A stretch of DNA of 64,000 nucleotides from Callaeas wilsoni (lineage: Eukaryota > Chordata > Aves > Passeriformes > Callaeidae): assembly GCA_013398955.1 (NCBI GenBank), contig VWPU01004452.1, forward strand, positions 186,001 to 250,000. Reading direction: 5' to 3'. How positions within the stretch are numbered: the stretch's first letter is position 1; each line of letters starts with the position of its first letter. Under the pieces are notes generated by a model. The model was not told the origin of the DNA, ran no database searches, and saw only the letters and a program-made list of their open reading frames with translations. Shown here piece after piece: positions 35,166-48,382 of the stretch. A program made the translations under genes and the position numbers.

Positions 35166-38100
35166 AATGGGCAAAATTATTTGCAACCTTTTGTTTATGT
35201 ATCTAGCCCACCAAATATTTGATGCATTGCAAGTTTTATCGGATGCAAGAACTGTGCAAGCATGTCTTTGCAGCACTTCGATCCAGTGATTGCTGAGCTG
35301 CTTCTACAATAGCCAAGTGCGCACCTCACATGTCAACCAGGTACCTCTCTGAAGGTACTTGGGTGGCTGCTAGTTCCTAACACTACTTCCTTCATTTCTT
35401 CATTGTCATATGTCAGATACAGACTATCTCCCTTCTTAAATTTGTCTGGAGACCAGCAAGCATTTTTAACAGTCGAGGAAGAACGTGATGAAAAGCAGTA
35501 ACTCTTCCTATGTTGTTCTGAGATAGTCATCTGTCTCAATGTTTTGTTGAAAGATTTTGAGATGTCTGTGCTGTAAAACCTTGATCCTACAAGCTACTCC
35601 CTGCTGGTCAGAGTGCTTGCACTCACGTTCTGCTCAACACCCACAGATAAAATATCCTAAGTCGTGGCTTACTCAGAAAATCTGGTACAAGGACTATTTC
35701 ACACTTATCTCTTCAAAGCTACACACTCTCTGCAAATTTCAATCAAATGTCTGTTTCTGAAAGGTCTAGAAGTACCTAACTAAGCTTTGTAGAACCCTAT
35801 TATCTGCAAGTTTGCAACATGTTTTATTTTACAGAAGCTGAGAAAATACCTGCTAAGCATGTTAAATTGTGGAAAAACCCAGTGGCCTCTATTTGCATCT
35901 ACTGAATATTCTAGAAGGAGAAGGAGGGGAGAAAAGGAGGTTTTGGCTTGCAGATTCAGCTCTTCTGAACAGCCTTCCATTCACATAAGGGATAAATTGC
36001 TCAAGAAATTCTGTCTCTGTATGTGAGGGTCAAAAAATTACAAGCTTCATGTCATCATTTGCTTATGCCTTCTAAGGCATAAAGGGGTAAAAATGTATTC
36101 TCATTTAAAATCCATTTTTATCTAAGGCAAAAGTAACTGAGCAAGTATTTCAGTATTATGCACAATTTTAAAAGAAAAATTAACTCAGCCCTCTAATCCA
36201 CTACAAGGTCAGAGAGATAGCCGGATAAATACTCTCTTGCAATTTAAGGTGCAATAGAATTTTGTTCAAAAGTGGTTTATCCTCACATTTATAGAAAGCA
36301 CTTTACATTTATGAACAAAATTTGCCTATTATAAATCAGACCAATTCAAATCACCACAGTCATTTAAACCATTCAGATCAGCCCTTTCTTCCCTAATGAA
36401 TGTGACAAATTGAAGGATTCATGTGCACACTGTCAAGTTTGTTTCCAAGTAGCAATGGCGTTTTCCTCATAAATCCTACAGATTATTTTTTTCGAGTTAT
36501 TGCAGTGTTGCTGAGCCTGAATGCAGTTCCTAGTTCAAATGCTAACAGCAGTGATGCAGCCATGTGTCTGTAAATGCCAGTGCTGATTGTTTAAGTCTGA
36601 ATAAAAATATAGGAGGCACTTTGGCTCCTAAGAAGTAACCATCAGTGACCCACCTACATGGAGGTTTACCTGTATAAAATAATCTTTGACTATCCTAAGT
36701 GATTTATGTATCACATGTATATGCGCACATACAGTACCTTTGTGCGATATATATAAGATTATGTAACATATACAAAACACTCAGCATTCATCAGCATCTC
36801 TTCTGCTATGCAGAGTTCAAATGTCTGTACCCTCAGCTGCAAAGCACCAGTAGTACAAGCAGTGTTTTTCATTACTGGTGTGGGAGTCAGTCATCAGTGC
36901 CACGTGGTATCTCCCCAGTAACCAGCACTTTTCTTATTTTCTTATTTCCTTCACCCTCAAGACTAAAATCTCCTCTGCTCATTTTTAGTATTACATGAAT
37001 ACAGTAATGTTTTAAATATTGATTAGAGGAAAAAGCCACTTCTTTGCTAGCATCTTTAAAGAACAGTCTCTATAAAAGTGTTGTAACAGTCCTATTTCTC
37101 AATTAGGAAAAAAGGTAGAACCTCTGAAAGAGATTTATTACTTGATTGATCATATTTAAGTTAGGCAGCAGTTACTGGTAAACTGGTAAAGTATCAGAAA
37201 AATTCATCTCATCACAAACCAAATACACTAATAAGAAGTTAAGTGGCTTTTTGTGAATTTGTTAAATATGTGAGAATTGCTACTATTTTTGATCAAAGTT
37301 ATACTCCTACATTTTATGATGGCTTTCTTCCTAACCAACTCAACCAAAGTCCACCTGTCACAGATGTCTGTGCAGAGCCACACCTTCTCTTTCCTGTCTC
37401 CCCTTGTACATATGCCAAGTCATGGTATCGGTGCATATCATGGGTAGTGGTAGAAGAAATGCAACCCAAAATGTAGAGGAAGAAAGGGCCCTTTGCTTTA
37501 AAGAGGTGACCTGCAGAAACTGGTCTCAATGGGCCAGATTAACCAGAAACTGTCAAAATATCATTTAGAAGCTATGTAAGGTTCCTGTTCTCCAAAGAGA
37601 TGCTGTCAAGTAAGATACACCTAAAATGTGTCAGGCTTTGATATTACTGTAACAAGGTGGTCTCTTCCAAATTCCAAACATTCGTTTCAGTAATGTGATG
37701 TGACATCTTTGTAGGAAAAGTCCAAAACACTTAATGCTGCAATTTACCTGGGACAGAACTGGGTAACAGGAGACTAGAGAATGTACCGCAAAATATGTAT
37801 GAGTGAGGGAAGACAGAAACATCTGGCCATGTCAGGCAAGTGGGAATTACAAATGAGCAAATGGACTCATGCATTTAGAGCTGGAGATGAACTGAACAGA
37901 ACCAGTGCAAAGATAAAAGAGACGAAGGTACAAAAAGAAGGGAAGGAAGATGGGTTTAAAGTGGGAAATTAGTCTTTTGTCTTTGCAGCCCTCTGGAGAA
38001 AGCTGGATCACTGCTCAAGTGAGTTTTCTGCAGCCACAAGGTCTAGATCAATGATCTCAAACTGATCACTGGAGTCAATGATCACTTGTAAGACTGTAGC

Positions 38101-38694
38101 AAGTAATCTACATCTTTATTCCTTGGACTGGCTAAAACAGCTAGATTAAATGGTCTTGTTAGTGTTTTTAATTAAAAGTCAGTTTGTGAGAGCATGATGA
38201 AAAAGGAAGAGCCACTACTGATCCACAGTCTAGAAAGTTTGGAAGCCAGTATTCCAGAAACTTAAACCAGAGGTTTTCAGCTAATGATCTCTCTAGGCCT
38301 TTAAATAAAATGTGAGATATCATGGGACTCATCATAACACCGCAGGAGTTGGCAGCACTTCTCTCTGGGGCATTCTTAGTCCCCTGCAGAGCCAGCATTT
38401 GCCTACAACTTTTTCTTATTAGTCCCAGCTGGACAATAATAGGTCCTCCCTTTCCCTGCACCTTCTCTGGTATTTGCAAAGAGTTATGCTTCATTACACA
38501 AGAAATAATAAGCCTTCATAAATTACTGGTGAGACACGTGTAGTAAAGCTAGGAAAGAGGGATGATATTGCTGATGTCTGGTAAGCAGGGAAAAATTTTC
38601 TAAACTGAGAAAATTTCTGATCAGAGAAACACTTTCATTTCTCAAGTGTGAAGAGGTGTGTCCTGGATGGGATAGATAAAATTGCAATTAATAG

Positions 38695-38955
38695 ACTCAT
38701 AGAATCATAGGATGGCTTGTGTTGGAAGGGACCTTGAATATCATCTGGTTCCAACCTGGCCTTGAACACTGCCAGGGGTGGGGCATCCACAGCTTTTCTG
38801 GGCAACCTGTGCCAGTGCCTCAATACCCTCACAGTAAGGAATTTCTTCCTAATATCTAATCTAGACCTGCTGTCAGTTTGAAGCTGTTCTTCCTGGTCCT
38901 GTCACTACATGCCCTTGTAAATAGTCATTCTCCAGCTTTCTTAAGAGGCTCCCTT
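38695..38955 (-). mobile_element. CR1 LINE, 5'-truncated 3' end, antisense
   Basis: ACTCATAGAATCATAGGATG, followed by GTGTTGGAAGGGACCTTGAA, CTGGGCAACCTGTGCCAGTG and TTCCTAATATCTAATCTAGA, is the reverse complement of a well-preserved avian CR1 3' end about 260 bp long. It is one of the least diverged CR1 copies in the window, suggesting a relatively young insertion. Confidence 0.95.
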
Positions 38956-38956
38956 C

Positions 38957-38989
38957 ATTTTTTTCTTTCTTTCTTTCCTTTTTTTTTTA
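38957..38989. repeat. Pyrimidine tract adjoining the CR1 copy
   Basis: A CTTT-repeat and T-run (TTTTCTTTCTTTCTTTCC and T10) immediately at the truncated end of the CR1 copy. It ends in AG, but no open frame belonging to ENOX1 follows. Confidence 0.75.
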
Positions 38990-40225
38990 GCATCTTTCCA
39001 GTTACTAATTGTTCGCCACCAAGTTTTATGTGAATAGGAAGCCCGAAAATAATTCTCATGAGTATTCAATTTGAACATCTGGTATCATCATGAATGTAAC
39101 TGGTATAATGAGCTTCTCTGCATTGAACATAGGCTGCATGGTAAGGAAAGGACTTTGAAGCAACTGCACCTGAATAAAACAGGTTTTGCAAAAGAGTAAA
39201 TCTCCCTCCCAGTGTGCAGGGCCTAACTCCCACTAACATTAATGACAATAAACCCTTCTCACATAGGATAATTAGTGCCCTCAGAGTTTAAATTTGCAGG
39301 TACTGAGACATTCAAATGAAGCTTAGCATTTGAAAATGATGTGGAATTTTTTTCATTGTTTGGTTGCATTATGTCTGAAGGGGGAAAGAAAAAATTGTTC
39401 GTGGCTAGGTTAACTTGTAATTGCCCCAAATTATTTATTTTTATACCATTCTAATTCAGTTTCTAGAGTTTACTCAGGATACTTAGCTAGCTGTTTTCAA
39501 GCTTTAAGCAAAGTGTGTTGTTTTTTTTTTTAAATCAAGTGACAGTCTGTTTTTACAGGAATGAGGGGGAACAATGGAACAGGTATTTGTTAAAGAATGC
39601 ATTAAAGGAAGAAGGTTGCTTTTAACTGCTAATATCAGACATATTTCTATGCACTTGTCATTGACATCTGAGCACTATTTATGCTGGCGATCAGATATTT
39701 GGTAACTGTCCATAAAGAAAAGCAAGTGTCCTCTGGGAACTCAAGACGATGGATCAAAACCACTTTAGGTATTGGATGACTCAGGATCCTGACATTGTGA
39801 AGTGGGCTGAAGAAGATTCCTCAAAGTGACCAAGGTGTACTTATCAAGCCTTTGTCTTCCAGAAAGCTTCTTGGAGAATACAGAGAGAAGGGTCAGCTTT
39901 GACACTTGGTGCTGGAGATGTTGGTTATCACCTGTCAAGTTGCTCGGTGTGTCCCTTCACCTCAGAGGCCATCCAGCTTGCCATCTGCAATGAGGGCTGT
40001 GCCTTCCTTCCCTCCACCTTGCAGAGCTCCTCCAAACCTGACTTTCTGACACATCCCAAGGCGTGGGCTTACTGACTGACATCCCCTCACACACACCCTG
40101 CCACTGAGTGATGGTAATGGGACCCTCAGACTCTAGCACAAAATTAAATTTTCAGTGGGCTGGGGCACTAAGCAGAGCCTTAGAGGTTAAAGAGGATTGA
40201 GAGTCCAGTGGTCCAATCTAGTTAC

Positions 40226-40330
40226 AATCGTAGAATTACAGAATGGTTCAGACTGGAAAGGACCTTAAAGATCTTCTGGTTACAACTCCCCTGCCGTGAG
40301 CAGGGATGCCACCCGCTATATCTCCTAAGA
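40226..40330 (-). mobile_element. CR1 LINE, short antisense fragment
   Basis: AATCGTAGAATTACAGAATG, followed by CTGGAAAGGACCTTAAAGAT and CTGCCGTGAGCAGGGATGCC, corresponds to the reverse complement of about 100 bp of a CR1 3' end. The far edge is indistinct. Confidence 0.82.
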
Positions 40331-41204
40331 CCATCCGCACTCTACTTCTGCAAAGACTATCTTCCTTACTAATGACAAATGCCATTACTGTATAACTTAC
40401 CCTGTTTTCTACAGCGTCAAAACACAGTTCATGCCCTTCCAGATCCTCCAAAAACATTTTTCCTTGCCGATTTTCCCCTGCTTGTACTGCTTCACAGTTC
40501 ACCTACTTGAAAAACAAGCAGGCTAGCTAGAGGCCAGGGATAACTTTTATTGTTTGTACTTACAGTTATGAACTTTGTGTCCTTATTTCTCTCCACTCAC
40601 ATTTGTTCAGTCCCCCAAGCTGGAAACTCTTTGAAGAAGTAGCTGTGTCTTGCAAGATGGCTTTTTTGACATTGAAAATGCTCTGCAATGGGAGTGATGA
40701 AACAAATTACTATCATATCCATTATTTTGACATGTTTTGATGCTTCTCTTTTTGCCGTTATCCAAAGGAGCATTATATCATTTAAACCCTTATTTTCAAG
40801 TCAGGACATCAGGATGATGGCATTAGTGAAACTCAGATGGCAGGAAGGTTTGGGAGTAGGCTCTTTCTCTGTTTTCATCTGCCTCACTATATCAATACAT
40901 CAGCTACGGTTCAAAAACTCTGAAAAATTCTGCTGAATAGGTTAGACCAAAAGTCTGGACAAATGTCACAGAAGTTCTGTTTTATGATCTATTTCTATAC
41001 AAATATAGAAGAATCTGTAGGAAATATAAACTATAGAAGAAGTTCTGCTAGGAGATCCTACAGAAAATCTTTACTCAGAATTTACAGGCAGGTTTTCTGT
41101 TATTGTTTTTAGTGTTTTTCATTTGTTTTTCAGATACTGCTTTCAGATTTCTTCAGGCTCTCGAGATAACCTACTGCTTATGCTTTTCAACTCAGTGTGT
41201 CCTC

Positions 41205-41350
41205 AGTATGCAAATTAGTAGACTGTCATTAGCGTTAACTGTAATGTTACTAGGGCATCATCTAATGAGAAATCCACAGTGCAGGTGTGCATTAGTAGAA
41301 ATGGTAGAAAATTTTGAATTCTCCCTAATGTCCTCAATAAATAAATGCAT
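41205..41350. promoter_or_regulatory. Candidate non-coding element with octamer motif
   Basis: A unique intronic stretch with TATGCAAATTAG (a POU-type octamer ATGCAAAT), TCATTAGCGTTAAC and AATAAATGCATTTGG. An open frame of 132 codons crosses it but lacks splice-site support and family resemblance. Regulatory role is an inference only. Confidence 0.2.
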
Positions 41351-42354
41351 TTGGAGATGTGGGATGTTAGCTTTATTTCCTGGCCCCCATGACATGATGT
41401 GGGTCATAAAAGACTGCAATTACCCTATATCACCTGTGAAGACTTACTCCGCTTTGGCTCCAGTGGGCACTAACATGTATTGGGTTAAATGTAGTCACTA
41501 ATACCAGCTGCAAGTAAAAGGTACAGATCAGTGCTACTCAGAAAGAACACACTCTCCTAACTATCCAAGGTAGATGCCCTAGAAAAAGGAAGCTAATTGC
41601 TTGTTCCTTCTGAGACATCCATCGATGAGTATGTCCTTAGATTGCAGTGGATTTCTAATCAGCCAGTCATTTCTTGTATTGAAGAGAGTGTCTTTTTGAT
41701 TTGGATCTAGTCTGGATCCACTAAATGGAGTCTATCTTGCCACTGAAGCTGTTGCCAAATTGAATATAGCACTTCTGCCTCAGTACGAAGAAATCACACT
41801 AACCTCTTGGAAGTCTTTGAAATATCAGTGCAAAGGTTTCCCCCACGTATATATATCTAATCTTCTTTCAGCTGCCTCTCTGAGGCTGGCAGGTATCATT
41901 TTGCATCCCTCAGTGAAAATGCTGTAAAGAGAATATTGAGCTGTTTTCCAGCTGTGTTTGTTTAGGTAGGAATATTTTCTTCTACTTGCAGCACAGGCAG
42001 CTATTTGGGATTGTCGTCAGAGTTTTCTTTTGATATAGATTCCTTGTATATAGTTCTTCTGTCAATGTTTTCAGCATTCATTGTCTTCTTATCTGAAGAT
42101 GTTTTATAGTCTGCCTCAGAGAGGGATTTTGTAGATGAATATCTGAACTACCAAATGTAAAATGGCTTGAGATGAGATGAGAGGAGCAAAATTTTTTTTT
42201 TCAACTAAAACTACATTCGTCAGCTTTGTCAATGAACTCTTAGCAAAAATTTATGCAAAATTTGAAAAAAATTACTTTTTAAAATGCTGATTCTCTTTCC
42301 CCCAAAATTCTCCTCTATTTTTAATTTAATATTCAATGAAGATCCTTTCTTCAT

Positions 42355-42425
42355 ATACTATATAATAAATCACATATAATTATATATAAATGTTGTAAAT
42401 GGAATGTAATTTAAAATAAATTATA
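42355..42425. repeat. AT-rich low-complexity run
   Basis: Almost pure A/T (ATAATAAATCACATATAATT, then ATATATAAATG). Nothing else is visible. Confidence 0.6.
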
Positions 42426-43865
42426 GTATGTTTTTATAGAATAGGTATTTTGCTTGGAATCAAAAGACACAAAAGACAAAAAATATGAATTCAGAGTTAT
42501 TTTAATCTTGGTGCATTAAAACATAAATATCTTAGAATCATAGTTATATTAGGTCAACACAAAGTATGTGTCTGATTTTGTTTAAAACAGTTACCCAATG
42601 TTGAAAGAGTTGGACACCCTGAGGTCTGTCAGATGTCTTCCTTTTGTCTTATTCTCCTTTTCTGTTAACCATTCTGTCCATACATGTTAGGAACCAACTG
42701 TTTGTAGCTTTAAATTAAATAGCAAAGTATATAATGTGTAGTTAGCACCATATCATTTTTGGACTCTTATCTATAATTAATTAATTTAAAAGCTTGTGGC
42801 CATTTAACACTCTGTTACACTGTTACTATATATGTTGCATCTTCCTTATTTATGAACATATTTCTGCCTTGGACCCTGTTGTTATTTGCTCTGCTCTGAG
42901 TGATTAGGATGATCACCCAAGTGTATGATAATGTGGATAAGGCACTGTACACCTGAGGGAATCCTGGCTGTCAGAAATGTATCTCTCCTGTATTCTTATT
43001 CTCTCACTTTAGGTGGTTTGGGACGTTTTCATATTGTCTTAAAACAGATTGCAACATCTCCCAGACACAGCCTTTGTCTTCTGGTGCCTGCAGAAAAGAA
43101 CAGGGTACCAACCTTGGATGGAACTTCTTGGTAGCACTGCAATGTAACTATTGTTATACAGGTTTTAATATCATATATTACATATAACTTTTTAAGGAAT
43201 GATATAATAGCATTCAGAGGTGCATCTCTGTTTTTGAACAGTAAAAACGTGCATTGCATTCCTACAGGGTAAATGGACAGTTACCTTCACTGCTCCTATG
43301 TGTTGTGACTTGTTCATTTGGATTGGTTATTTTTTAAACTCTAATAGGTTCATCAAATAGAGGTTACATGCTTTTGTGAGGTGTTGTGGCCCTTTTCATC
43401 TCTCTTACTTTGCTGACCCTCTTGCTCTCTGTAGCTCCACTTAATAGCCTGAACTCACCTAGCAGTATGAAAAGCAGAAGAAGTTCTCCAATTAGGCTCT
43501 AGTGAGACACAGAAAATAGTCAAGCAGCCTTTCCAGATAAGGCAGTCTGAACCTCAGCTGGATCTGGGTCAGAACCCACATTTCAGTGCGGGAATACACA
43601 GACCTCACACCCCCACTTGTACCGCTCTCAGAAGTTCTTTAAGAGCTGGAATAGATGATGAGCAGCAGGTGAACTACTGCTCCCAAGCCGCTGTAGAAAC
43701 TTGAATACATCCCTGATGGTCTCTATTCCTGTTCTCAGGGAGCTGAACAGTAGGCAGCTTCTGGCTAGAATTTTGTGTTACATTAAAAAAAAACAAAAAG
43801 GTATAAATTTTGTGAGAGTCTAATTGGTAGAGGTAAGAGAGTACAAATGACAGAGACTTTTCGCC

Positions 43866-44028
43866 AGGGACTATGGTAACAAGACAAGGGGAAACAGTTA
43901 TAAACTGAAAGAGGGTAGGTTTAGATTTGACACAAGGAAGAAATATTTTAGGATGAGGGTGGTGAGACAATTGCACAAGTTGTATTAAATCATCTTCAGA
44001 GGTCCATTCCAACACAAACGATTTAATT
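43866..44028 (+). mobile_element. CR1 LINE, sense, internally deleted
   Basis: AAACTGAAAGAGGGTAGGTT, then GGAAGAAATATTTTAGGATG and GAGGGTGGTGAGACAATTGC, follow the CR1 3' region. The sequence then jumps at about 43982 to AGGTCCATTCCAACACAAAC from the very 3' end, so the middle (the normally conserved GGTTGCCCAGAG part onwards) is deleted. Diverged copy, and the sense orientation makes it one of only two here. Confidence 0.8.
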
Positions 44029-44569
44029 TTGACTTGGGGGGTTTTTTGGACTGATGTTTCTGTTTGCTTGGCCTCTTCTTTTTTATCTTTTCTTTTATTA
44101 TAGCTTGTTGGCTCTTACAAAATAAAAACTAAAAAAAGCACTTCATCCTCTTATTTGCCCATTGGACTCATCAGTGCAATTTCTTGAGGGTAAATTTTGT
44201 CATGGAAGGATGAATACATGCTTTTCAGAACAATTTAATTTGATGTAACAATACTGTGACTCTTGCTAAGTCTTGCAGAGAGGTTCTGTAAAATATCCGG
44301 ATTAGGCACAGTAACCAATCTGTGTCTGTATTTGAATAGTATCTGACTGTACTTTATTTTGAATAATGCATTTGTACTACTTTAAAATTAGTAAAAATTA
44401 TCTGAGATCAAGGTAGATTTGTCCTACCAAAGATAAAACATTTTTATTGCTAATGAAATATTGTGACATTCTACCTAAGTGCTGGTATAATTTCAAAAGT
44501 TTGCTGAATCATGTTATCATGGGGAACAGGGGACCCTTTATCTGCAGAAGGTCTAGTCAAGAGGTGCCT

Positions 44570-45160
44570 AGTATTAAATGGAGTTAATATGCAATTTCAT
44601 ATAATTTGGAGTTTAACCATATTGCCGTTGTAGGTGGGCAAAAAAGAATTCTGTGATACCAAGCCTGAAATCATTTAATCAGGAATGTAAATCGGTTATG
44701 TGGTTCAGTTACCAAATGTTGATAGAACCAGCTATAGTAGATTGTTGTTTTTTAATTACAGCTGCTCTGTAATGTTGTTGTGTTACCAGGTTCCAAGTAA
44801 CAAAATAGCATAGTATGGCAGTTTGCTATGCCAAATGACCACTGCTACTGCCAAATATAAATACTACCAGGAGTGGGTTCTTCTATAGGATGATAGCCAC
44901 ATCCCTAAGTAATGAATGCCACCTTTCCCTATATGTATTTATGTTCAGATAATTTATTTAAATAATGTTCCTACTACATGCTTTATAGCCGCCTGCCTTT
45001 TGCTACACAAATTTTAGCTTATATTGCAGACTGTGCAAGTCATTTGGCAAATGTAATTTCCATCCCTGCATACTAATCGATTTCTTCACAAACACCTGCT
45101 ATCAGTTATGATAATAAAAATGCCATTTTAAATTGAAAAGGGGCCAAATGGAGCTTCCTA
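44570..45160. promoter_or_regulatory. Candidate conserved non-coding block, 0.7 kb upstream of exon 4
   Basis: About 600 bp of unique DNA with many well-separated AT words and balanced-complexity segments, such as GGAGTTAATATGCAATTTCA, AAATCATTTAATCAGG and AAAAGGGGCCAAATGGAGC. No repeat family or exon is recognised. Based on sequence texture only. Confidence 0.2.
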
Positions 45161-45804
45161 AGGAAATGACTTAAGTGTCTTTCAATGCCTTTAATGTAGT
45201 AACGTTCTTGTAGTGCCAACACTTTTTTCAGCATTTGCATTTTATATAATTTTATTCTATTACATCATTTTTCTGTCTAAATGGTTCCTCATAACTGTTG
45301 TTATGAAGTAGTTCATAGCAAGGCTGGAGAGAAATTTCTGTGTTTCCTCTCTCATGGGACTAAATCCAGCAACTTTACATTGGGAAAATTCCTTAGCACA
45401 GACCTGATTGGAACATCTGGCCACTGTGCGAGTATAAATACTAAATGGCTGTATCAGTTCCTATAACATCACTGGGAAAATGTTGTAAACTTGGTGAGTG
45501 CCTTGCCCTTGGAGTGCATGCCAGTTTCTTCCTAAAATATAAGCCTAAATTTAGCTGCCAGATTGCAAGTAGCATTTGAATTATCCAGGGTCACTTTATG
45601 GCTTCTTCCATCCCAGGAAATAACCTCCCAGAAACAATCTTTGCCAGAACCTAATCATTTTCAGCTCTGCTGGGTCTTGTCTCAGCTCCGAAATGTCTCA
45701 CTGGCTTTCAGCTGTATTGTCATCTCTCCAGACAATGTCCTCTGTATTATTTTAAAAGAAACAATCCATTTCACTGATTTTTTCACATTTTAATTTTCTC
45801 TTAG

Positions 45805-45989
45805 CTCTAGCTGCCCAAGCATATGCGCTAAAGGAAGAGAACGATAGTCTTCGATGGCAGCTGGATGCTTATAGGAATGAAGTGGAGCTCCTGAAGCAGG
45901 AGAAAGGACAGCTCTTTCGAACAGAAGAAAGCCTTACGAAGGACCAGCAGTTGCAGTTCCTACAGCAGACAATGCAAGGCATGCAGCAG
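45805..45989 (+). CDS. ENOX1: ENOX1 exon 4 of window (185 bp, main coiled coil)
   Basis: Acceptor TTTTCTCTTAG with a good pyrimidine tract, donor GTATTG at 45990. CT at the start completes an Ala codon (G|CT), giving ALAAQAYALKEENDSLRWQL. It continues through DAYRNEVELLKQEKGQLF and ends TKDQQLQFLQQTMQGMQQ on a whole codon. Leucines and other hydrophobics recur with heptad spacing (ALKEEN-SLRWQLDAYRNEVELL), a classic coiled coil expected to mediate oligomerisation. KEENDSLRWQLDAYRNEVEL is common to ENOX1 and ENOX2. The following LFRTEESLTKDQQLQFLQQ is ENOX1-specific and is the best single paralogue discriminator. The donor has T at +4 and +5, which is atypical. No cysteine. Confidence 0.97.
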
Positions 45990-48320
45990 GTATTGCTAAG
46001 GAAGAAAAGAACGGGTCTTCTATTTTAGGAAAGTGGTACCATGGGGCTCTGCTGTACTCACGACTATTATTCTTTAAGGTCCTGATTTCTTTTCAGAAAA
46101 TTATAGAGACTTTAGATGAGGAAATGGAAGGAGAATTTGGGGATATATTTAGGCATAGTCATTTTAGGAACTCATTAACTGCAAACCCATTGATCATTCA
46201 AGAAAACTCCTTATGCATTTGCTAAGGAGTTAGGAGCAAATTGCTCTGTTCCTCTCCTCACTTAATCCAACTGGCCCTGGTATGCACAAAAGTTTAAAAA
46301 AAATTGTCTAATGTATCATAGTCAGTGTTCTGTGGTGTCATCATTTGCATTCATCTGCATCTTTTTTTCTGCTCTTAAGAATGACTGAGACATCTCTAGC
46401 GTGTCCAGACTACCCTCCTTAACTTGCAAATGGTTAGTAACATCAGAGCTATTTCCTGAGCTTTTATCATTTATGCTGACCCATGGATGTAACCTTTTCA
46501 TTCAGACAGTTTTTAAGTGGTTTAGTGCAGCAAAAAAGCTTTCTCTCTGACACCAGTCAACGAGAAACTGCAATGCGTCCCTGCAGGGGCAAGAGGAGTC
46601 AGTTTATCATAGTTATTATCCCTTATTTGTTAGTGTGCTCCTGACACTGTGCTGGGTGAGTCTTGGCAAGCACATCCAGACTGCTCTCACTGCGTTGTCT
46701 GACATGTCCACTGACCCACGAGCAGCCCTCATCCAACGTGCATGTGTGTAGCATCTTCCCTGCCCAGGCACTCGTGTTCAGCTGGTACGTGACAGAACAC
46801 AAGGGCAGTGGCTCACCACAGCCCTGGACTGTGCTCCCAGCGAGAGTGGAGCTTCTCAGCCTGGCACTGCAGAGGTTAATTTTGCTTTCTTCATCTGTAG
46901 CATCGCACACATTCCTCTGTCATCCCCGGTTATTAGCTTCCAGAAGGGGATAAGTTGTACCCACTTCCAGACTGTACTAAGCTGCTTTTGTGTGGCAAAA
47001 CCCAGGAGGTACTCATTTACATATGAGCTGCCTTGTTGGGTTAGGAATTGCATGGCTACCCTGGTGCCTGTTGAATCCAGCAAGTCTGCAAATCCCAGCT
47101 AACACCCAATAACAGAGCACAAGGCAACCCCACACACACATGTTGATATCAACACAAGCCCCTTTAAGCCTGCAGAGTTTTACAAAATCAGGGTGATTTA
47201 TTGTATGGTGGAATAATTCTGACAAAAACACTTTAAAAATTGAAAATAAGTAATTGATAATTCAGGAATAAAATCTTTCCTAGACTTCAGAATTAAGTCG
47301 TTAATCAGAAATACTTGAAGTTTCTGTATACTTTAGATAAGCTTGAGGTCTGTTCATGATCTTATCCTTATATAAATGGATACTTAAATATCACTGGTTT
47401 TAATAAATTTAACACCATATGTAAAGATTGTGCTATATTTCATCCTGGTGCTAATTCTCCATTAAAATTAGTGAAAAGTAGGCATAAAATACTACTAAAT
47501 AAAAATTCTGGAGCCCTAGCACCCATTTGGCATTATCATAATTTTCCGTCTGCAGTCTGGATGAAGTATAATCGAGTCTGTAGAATATAAATAGATTTTT
47601 ATTGAACTTCAACCAAATGTTAATAATGCAAATCAATAACACAGAGTGACTGACTTATCTCTCTGTTCAGCTGGCCATGGACACTGTAGTCCCTATTCCT
47701 TTGAGAGTTTCTGTGTTCGTGACAGTTTTGCGGCGAGGTTTTCAATTTTTCTAGTTTGCCATCTCAGGGTCAGACCTACTTGCTCCCAATGGGATATAAT
47801 TAGAGATGGCCCAAGGAGCTGGAGAAGACACTGCAGATAATCCAGTCTGACAATATGCTGAGGAGACCAGCAACACAGAAGCACAGGAGGTGAAGTTCAG
47901 AATATTTGGTGGGAAATTATCAGTCAGTTAAGCAGCTGGATGATGGTTTTGGATTTCAGTAATTAGCCATAGTCATGACATCCCATAACCTTTTGTGATT
48001 TTCATGCAGTTAATGCATGCATATGTAGTAATGAACCCTTGATTTAGGTAGACTCAGTTTTATCTCAGCTTGGTTTTGCAAATGTTGAGAGACGACAGCC
48101 TTAGCTGAAATCCATCAGTGTAGCAGGTGCTCAGCATCTATGGAAATCAGTCTCACTATGAAATATTAAATATATATCCAGGACTTGAGTATAAATAATT
48201 AAACAAGAAGACCTGTATTCCCTTTTATCCTTTTGTATATATTAAAATTAATTTCAGACAAGGTAAACTGAATGCCACTGAATTCCTGAACCCTTCATAT
48301 ATGTCAGCATTAAAAAACAT

Positions 48321-48382
48321 ATTTCTCCTTCTTCTTTTCTCTTCATTCTCCTCCACTTTTTCATACACTTCTTCTTCTTCTA
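48321..48382. repeat. CTT-rich pyrimidine tract
   Basis: About 60 nearly pure C/T bases (TTTCTCCTTCTTCTTTTC, TTCTTCTTCTTCTAAC). Could behave as a strong polypyrimidine tract, but no coherent exon follows. Confidence 0.7.

Larger units (their letters stand above)
26087..45804 (+). other. ENOX1: ENOX1 intron, 19.7 kb, phase 1
   Basis: The largest intron here. It contains a 21-bp tandem duplication (26445-26486), a 22-bp tandem duplication (28301-28344), a solo LTR (28995-29601), CR1 fragments (38695-38955, 40226-40330, 43866-44028), a pyrimidine tract (38957-38989) and possible conserved segments (41205-41350, 44570-45160). The stretches 29.7-38.6 kb and 40.4-41.1 kb show only low-complexity T/A-rich or unremarkable unique DNA. 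Confidence 0.9.

Noticed and set aside
38957..39010. Pyrimidine tract plus TTTAG as a 3' splice site of a missed exon
   Set aside because: The following sequence is stop-rich in the needed phase, and exons 3 and 4 already join without a gap in the protein.
41103..41501. 132-codon open frame
   Set aside because: No domain, no flanking splice signals in a compatible phase, and intronic to ENOX1.
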